Shown: piece after piece, positions 40,905 to 44,690 of the stretch
Position numbering within the stretch: position 1 is the stretch's first letter
How the letters are laid out: each line of letters starts with the position of its first letter
Source of the DNA: Streptomyces phaeoluteigriseus
GTDB taxonomy: Bacteria; Actinomycetota; Actinomycetes; Streptomycetales; Streptomycetaceae
Assembly: GCF_001896135.2 (NCBI RefSeq)
Contig: NZ_MPOH02000017.1
Coordinates: 296,385 to 341,074, forward strand
Direction of reading: 5' to 3'
Length of the DNA stretch: 44,690 nt
Notes under the pieces: generated by a model
What the model was told of the DNA's origin: nothing
Seen by the model: the letters and a program-made list of their open reading frames with translations, nothing else
Databases searched by the model: none
Program-made: the position numbers and the translations under genes

Positions 40905-41405
40905 TCAGGCCCGTGCCTCCGAAGCGCCTGACCTCCCCGCCTTCGTCTCCGCACGCGCCCGGTACTCATCGAGAAACCCCACCGCGAGCAGCAAGAGCAC
41001 CGCGGCGAAGGCGAAGGCAGCGGCCAGCGCGTTGAGCGAGGTGTAGGGGCCGTCGGCCGCGACGACGCGACCGCCGTCCAGCAGACAGTCGAAACCCAGC
41101 GGGAAGTAGGACGGTTCGTGCCCGGCGAGTCGGTCGAGTGTGCCGGGCGGGAGGGAGCGGCAGGGATCGGCGGGGGCGGACCCCGCCCCGGACTCGGCTT
41201 CGCTCGCGTCCCACTGGACCGAACCGAGCCCGATCGCGTAGACCATGACGGCCGCAATCGCCGCCATGCCCGCGCTCCAACGCAGCAGGTCCCTGGCCCA
41301 GTCCGGTCGGCGCCCGGGAACGGCGACCGATATCAGCTTCACCACGACCGCGATGGCCCAGAGCGGTATGGCAAGCACGGCGGCATACATCAACAGGACG
41401 AACAC
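40905..41405 (-). CDS. Small membrane protein of unknown function
   Basis: A 166-residue protein with about three membrane helices: FVLLMYAAVLAIPLWAIAVV, a second near LRWSAGMAAIAAVMVYAIGL, an extracytoplasmic part containing two cysteines (DPCRSLPPGTLDRLAGHEPS, FDCLLDGGRVV), and a third (LAAAFAFAAVLLLLAVGFLD) ending in a charged tail. The two cysteines may form a disulfide. GTG at 41405 follows GAGAGG. The family is not recognised beyond similar Streptomyces membrane proteins. Confidence 0.72.
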   Translation of the reverse strand: MFVLLMYAAVLAIPLWAIAVVVKLISVAVPGRRPDWARDLLRWSAGMAAIAAVMVYAIGLGSVQWDASEAESGAGSAPADPCRSLPPGTLDRLAGHEPSYFPLGFDCLLDGGRVVAADGPYTSLNALAAAFAFAAVLLLLAVGFLDEYRARAETKAGRSGASEARA

Positions 41406-41734
41406 GTCGCAGCCACCTCTCGGACGTTCCCGGACTCCCCCGACGACATGGTCGCGCTGTGCCAGACGTCACGGCGTGCCAGTCGGTTCCGCCACTCCGC
41501 CGATGTCCGCGCAGATCTTCCCTTCCATCGGCAACGCGGTTGGTGCTTGGTGGTCTTTGGTCCGCCTTTCCGTGCCGGCGGACACCGTGTCCGGCGGGAA
41601 CGAGGACCTTGTGTGCTTCGACGGCCAGGCTTTCCGGATGGTGGCCCACGAGCTGCCGGCCGCGCCCCGGTCGCCCGCGGGCCTGTGCGACCCGCTCGTC
41701 ACCTGGGCGGTCACCAGCCCGCGCTGGGGGCAGG
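41406..41734. other. Gap with a doubtful plus-strand ORF
   Basis: A plus-strand frame at 41503-41748 (81 residues, MSAQIFPSIGNAVGAWWSLV and onward) has acceptable composition but no ribosome binding site and no recognised family; it overlaps the 3' end of the GH13 gene by 14 bp. It may be a remnant. Confidence 0.25.
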
Positions 41735-43435
41735 TCAGTCGGAAGTGATTCTTGCGGGGTCGTCCGCCGGGGTGCCGAGGCGGAGCCACCGGTAGCCGTA
41801 GGCGGGCAGGTCGACGTGCCACATGCCGTCGTCGGACGCCTTGAGACCGGCGTGTGCCTCGTCGAGCAGGTCCGTCAGCCGCCCTCCCGCTCGGGCCTCG
41901 CGCATCTCCAGCCGCACGGTGACAGGCTGGTCCGCGAAGTTGTGCACGGCCAACACGGTGCCGTCTCCGGCGCTGCAGACGTGCGCCAGGACCGAGCGCT
42001 CCCCCGTCTCCACCAGGCGGTAGTCGCCCCAGGCCAGTTCGGGGGCCTCCCGGTAGCGTTCTATGAACAGACGCATGCGGCTGAGGAGGGAGCCGGGGTC
42101 GCGGCTCTGCTCGTACACGTTGATCTTCCGGGGGCCGAACTCGGAGTCCACCAGGGGGTTGGGAAAGGTGTCCGGGTCGGCGGTGGAGAACCCGGCGCCC
42201 TTCTCCGGGGTCCATTGCATCGGTGTGCGTACGGCCTGGCGTCCCTCGGCGGCCAGGTTCTCGCCCATGCCGAGTTCCTCTCCGTAGAAGAGCACAGGGG
42301 TACCCGGCAGGGTGAACAGCAGGCTGTAGGCGAGTTCGATGCGGCGTTGGTCGCCGTCGACCATGGGTGGCAGCCTGCGGCGCAGCCCTCGGCCGTACAG
42401 TTGCATGTCCTTGTCCGGACCGAAAGCCGCGAACACCTCGCTCCGTTCGTCGTCGCTGAGTTTGTCGAGAGTGAGTTCGTCGTGGTTGCGCACGAACATG
42501 GCCCAGTGGGCGTCGCGCGGCGCGGCGGGGCGGTCGCGCAGGGCGGCGGCCAGCGGCCTGGCGTCCTTGCGCGCCATCGACAGGTACATCTGCTGCATCG
42601 CGACGAAGTCGAAGCACATGGTGAGTTCGTCCCCGCGGTCCGACGAGGGATCGCCGAAGAAACGGGTGGTGCCGTCGTAGGGGAGGTTGACCTCGCCCAG
42701 CAGGATCGACTCGCCGTTCCGGCGGCCGAGGAAGGCGCGCAGATCGGCGAGGAACTCGTGCGGGTCGGGGAGTGCTCCCGCGTCGCTCTGCCCGTCGGTC
42801 TCCAGGAGGAAGGGCACGGCGTCGACCCGGAACCCGGACAGTCCCAGCTGCGTCCAGTAGCCCATGATGCGGGCGATCTCGTCGCGGACCAAGGGGTTGG
42901 CGACGTTGAGGTCGGGCTGCTGCTTGTAGAAGCGATGCAGGTAGTACTGTCCGCTGGCCTCGTCGTACTCCCACAGACTGTCCTCCGCGTCGGGGAAGAC
43001 CACGCCCTCGGGACCGTCCTTGGGGGGCTCGTCCTTCCAGACGTACCAGTCGCGGTGTGCGGAGTCCCGGCCGGAGCGGGCGTCCCGGAACCAGGGGTGG
43101 TCCTCGGAGGTGTGGTTGACGACGAGATCGGCGATCACGCGGATGCCACGGTCCCGTGCGGTGCGGACGAACTCGGTGAAGTCCCCGAGGGTTCCCAGGC
43201 GCGGGTCCACCCCGTAGAAGTCCGTGATGTCGTAGCCGTCGTCGCGCTCCCGCGTCGGATAGAACGGCATCAGCCACACGCAGGTCACACCGAGCCGCAC
43301 CAGGTGGTCGATGCGCTGCGTGAGCCCCGCGAAGTCGCCGATGCCGTCGCCGTTGCCGTCCTGGTACGTCTCGACGTCCAGGCAGTACACCACCGCGTTC
43401 TTCCACCACAGGTCGGACGTGCGCGTCAGACGCAT
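41735..43435 (-). CDS. GH13 alpha-amylase-family enzyme (trehalose synthase-like)
   Basis: A 566-residue GH13 enzyme. It starts with WWKNAVVYCLDVETYQDGNG, as trehalose synthase-like proteins do, then VNHTSEDHPWF (about residues 106-115), the nucleophile Asp205 in GFRVDAVP, the acid/base Glu248 in LGEVN and the third carboxylate Asp319 in NHDE. LFYGEELGMGEN and the C-terminal beta domain follow. It would act on alpha-glucosides in the cytoplasm; maltose/trehalose isomerisation is possible, but the sequence around GEVN differs from classical TreS. It overlaps the LLM oxidoreductase gene by 10 bp and is co-translated with it. Confidence 0.88.
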   Translation of the reverse strand: MRLTRTSDLWWKNAVVYCLDVETYQDGNGDGIGDFAGLTQRIDHLVRLGVTCVWLMPFYPTRERDDGYDITDFYGVDPRLGTLGDFTEFVRTARDRGIRVIADLVVNHTSEDHPWFRDARSGRDSAHRDWYVWKDEPPKDGPEGVVFPDAEDSLWEYDEASGQYYLHRFYKQQPDLNVANPLVRDEIARIMGYWTQLGLSGFRVDAVPFLLETDGQSDAGALPDPHEFLADLRAFLGRRNGESILLGEVNLPYDGTTRFFGDPSSDRGDELTMCFDFVAMQQMYLSMARKDARPLAAALRDRPAAPRDAHWAMFVRNHDELTLDKLSDDERSEVFAAFGPDKDMQLYGRGLRRRLPPMVDGDQRRIELAYSLLFTLPGTPVLFYGEELGMGENLAAEGRQAVRTPMQWTPEKGAGFSTADPDTFPNPLVDSEFGPRKINVYEQSRDPGSLLSRMRLFIERYREAPELAWGDYRLVETGERSVLAHVCSAGDGTVLAVHNFADQPVTVRLEMREARAGGRLTDLLDEAHAGLKASDDGMWHVDLPAYGYRWLRLGTPADDPARITSD

Positions 43436-44430
43436 CGGTACTCCTTCGCCGTGGCGGGGATCGGGCGGGTCACGTCGAGTTGCGGCAGGACCTCGGCACC
43501 GAACGCATCGATGAACGCGCTCTGTTCGCGGCCCACGTGGTGCAGCATGACCGCGTCGAAGCCGAGGTCGGCGTACTCCTGCAGCCGGGCGGTGTGCCGG
43601 CCGAGGTCGGAAGAGACGTCGACGGTGCGGGCCACCTGCTCGGGAGTGACGTGCTCACTGACGATGTCGAAGAGTTCCGCGGAGTCCAGGTCCCAACTGA
43701 CCGGCGGGGCGTGGACGTTGGTACGCCACTGATCGTGGGCCAGCGCGAGGGCTTCCTCCTCGTCGGGTGCCCAGCTCAGGTGTACCTGAAGGTGGAGGGG
43801 CCCGCGGCCGCCCGCGTCACGGTACGCACCGACGATCTCGCGCAGCCGTTCCGGCGGGGCGTTGACCGTGATCAGTCCGTCCGCCCACTCGGCGCACCAG
43901 GCAGCGGTGGCGGTGCTGCAAGCGGCTCCGATCAGCGGCGGTACGTCGGGGGGCAGCGTCCACAGCCTGGCCCGGTCCACGCTCACCAGGCCGTCGTGGC
44001 TGACCTCCTCTCCTCGCAGCAGCGCCCGGATGACGTCGACACACTCGCGCAGTCGCGCGGTACGCGTGTCCTTGCGCGGCCAACCCGTGCCCGTGATGTG
44101 CTCGTTGGAGGCCTCGCCGGTGCCCAGTGCGGCCCAGAACCGGCCCGGGTTCATGGATGCGAGGGTGGCGATCGCCTGGGCGACGACCGCGGGGTGGTAG
44201 CGCTGACCGGGGGCGTTCACCACACCGAACGGCACCTGGTCGGTGGCCTGGAGGGCGGCACCCAGCCATGACCAGGCGAAGCCGGACTCCCCTTGGCGTA
44301 CGCTCCACGGCGAGAAGTGGTCCGAGCACATGGCGGCGGTGAAGCCCGCCTGTTCCGCACGAACCACGGCGTCGAGGAGATCAGCGGGCGGGATCTGTTC
44401 GTGCGAGGCGTGCAATCCGTAGACAGTCAT
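43426..44430 (-). CDS. LLM-class flavin-dependent oxidoreductase (TIGR03885/F420-type)
   Basis: A 334-residue luciferase-like monooxygenase fold: YGLHASHEQIPPADLLDAVV, AMCSDHFSPWS, LGAALQATDQVPFGVVN, the ALGTGEASNEH motif and GRHTARLQEYADLGFDAVML. It is close to the F420-dependent glucose-6-phosphate dehydrogenase/TIGR03885 group, which is often found beside an alpha-amylase-family gene, as here. Its stop lies inside the start of the GH13 gene (10-bp overlap), so the two form an operon. Whether the cofactor is F420 or FMN is not clear from sequence. AGGGG precedes the ATG at 44430. Confidence 0.87.
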   Translation of the reverse strand: MTVYGLHASHEQIPPADLLDAVVRAEQAGFTAAMCSDHFSPWSVRQGESGFAWSWLGAALQATDQVPFGVVNAPGQRYHPAVVAQAIATLASMNPGRFWAALGTGEASNEHITGTGWPRKDTRTARLRECVDVIRALLRGEEVSHDGLVSVDRARLWTLPPDVPPLIGAACSTATAAWCAEWADGLITVNAPPERLREIVGAYRDAGGRGPLHLQVHLSWAPDEEEALALAHDQWRTNVHAPPVSWDLDSAELFDIVSEHVTPEQVARTVDVSSDLGRHTARLQEYADLGFDAVMLHHVGREQSAFIDAFGAEVLPQLDVTRPIPATAKEYRCV

Positions 44431-44522
44431 GGCAAGCGACTACCCCTGGAACGGCCCCTCACCGTGGGCCGACCCCACGGACGTCGACGCCATGACGACG
44501 TCCGAGGCGCACGATGCGTGTG

Positions 44523-44573
44523 GTGAAGGTGCAGGGCCGCCAGGCCGCGTCGTGAAGGTGCAGGGCCGCCAGG
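44523..44573. repeat. 22-bp direct repeat
   Basis: A 22-bp segment at 44523-44544 (beginning GTGAAGGTGCAGGGCC) is repeated at 44552-44573 with 7 bp between. It lies upstream of the LLM oxidoreductase gene. Confidence 0.7.
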
Positions 44574-44590
44574 CGCCTTCGGATCGGCGT

Positions 44591-44670
44591 GGGCCGATGC
44601 GGGCGCGGGCCGATGCGGGCGCGGGCCGATGCGGGCGCGGGCCGGTGCGGGCGCGGGCCGGTGCGGGCGC
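44591..44670. repeat. Five tandem 16-bp repeats
   Basis: Units of GGGCCGATGCGGGCGC (three copies) and GGGCCGGTGCGGGCGC (two copies) run without gaps. No gene is recognised across them; the long minus-strand open frame here is a by-product of the repeat (proline/arginine/histidine-rich). Confidence 0.85.
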
Positions 44671-44690
44671 GGGTGAGCCGCGTCGGGCAC

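Noticed and set aside
41459..43732. Very long open frame antisense to the GH13 and LLM genes
   Set aside because: The opposite strand has two clear enzymes with all catalytic residues, so this frame is a high-GC shadow.
44591..44670. Possible CRISPR array
   Set aside because: The repeats are contiguous 16-bp units without unique spacers, and no cas gene is present.
44427..44690. Minus-strand open frame at the right edge
   Set aside because: Its translation is a proline/arginine/histidine repeat produced by the 16-bp tandem array; no ribosome binding site or family.

Overview
The window looks like a piece of a Streptomyces (or very close actinomycete) chromosome. Base composition is very GC-rich, GTG starts are common, and several families are typical of the genus: a spore-associated protein A homologue, RsbW/RsbV-type anti-sigma switches, a mycothiol-dependent formaldehyde dehydrogenase, small DUF6411/DUF3618/DUF2945/DUF3140 proteins and a PknB-type kinase. 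No rRNA, tRNA, CRISPR array, complete transposon, plasmid or phage module was seen. Family names are from recalled knowledge of protein families read against the translations; no database search was run.

Layout. 1-2.9 kb: cold-shock gene with a structured leader, a tiny hydrophobic stress-type protein, and a set of anti-sigma switch genes (two HATPase proteins, one STAS antagonist). 3.0-4.8 kb: a wreck zone with a MarR remnant, a metallo-beta-lactamase-fold remnant and a GlxA-type regulator missing its C-terminus. 5.0-8.7 kb: ornithine cyclodeaminase family enzyme, a coupled micro-ORF/secreted protein pair, and an alpha/beta hydrolase divergent from a gutted TetR gene that still has paired operators. 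9.3-11.8 kb: a Tat-exported GH3 glycosidase with a late frameshift. 12.0-17.3 kb: a same-strand gene set (IclR regulator, PDR/VanB-type reductase, CYP199A-like P450, S-(hydroxymethyl)mycothiol dehydrogenase, truncated MBL hydrolase) that reads as aromatic O-demethylation plus formaldehyde disposal, with a collapsed LysR gene upstream. 17.8-20.5 kb: a haloacetate-dehalogenase-like hydrolase, a VOC protein, and a second copy of the divergent anti-sigma module. 21.0-24.1 kb: NTF2-like protein/TetR divergent pair with two matched operators, then an XRE-cupin regulator and a methyltransferase. 24.7-29.2 kb: DUF6411, PLD-family enzyme, WYL regulator/hydrolase divergent pair, SapA-like secreted protein. 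29.6-32.9 kb: membrane Ser/Thr kinase and a LysE-family exporter. 33.6-36.5 kb: decayed MFS and DUF1330 genes, then an envelope-stress-type operon (DUF3618, holin-like, alanine-rich amphipathic protein). 37.3-40.6 kb: an unusual two-domain lipoprotein, DUF2945, DUF3140 and PPK2. 40.9-44.4 kb: small membrane protein, GH13 enzyme and an overlapping LLM flavin oxidoreductase. The right edge holds a 16-bp tandem repeat array.

How it fits together. The recurring theme is general stress physiology: partner-switching anti-sigma genes, cold shock, envelope-stress proteins, polyphosphate and probable trehalose/alpha-glucan metabolism. The best supported pathway is the P450 O-demethylase set. The second theme is decay: at least four regulators (MarR, GlxA, TetR, LysR) and several enzymes are truncated, internally deleted or frameshifted, as is common in chromosome arms, although single-base frameshifts in GC runs could also be sequencing errors.
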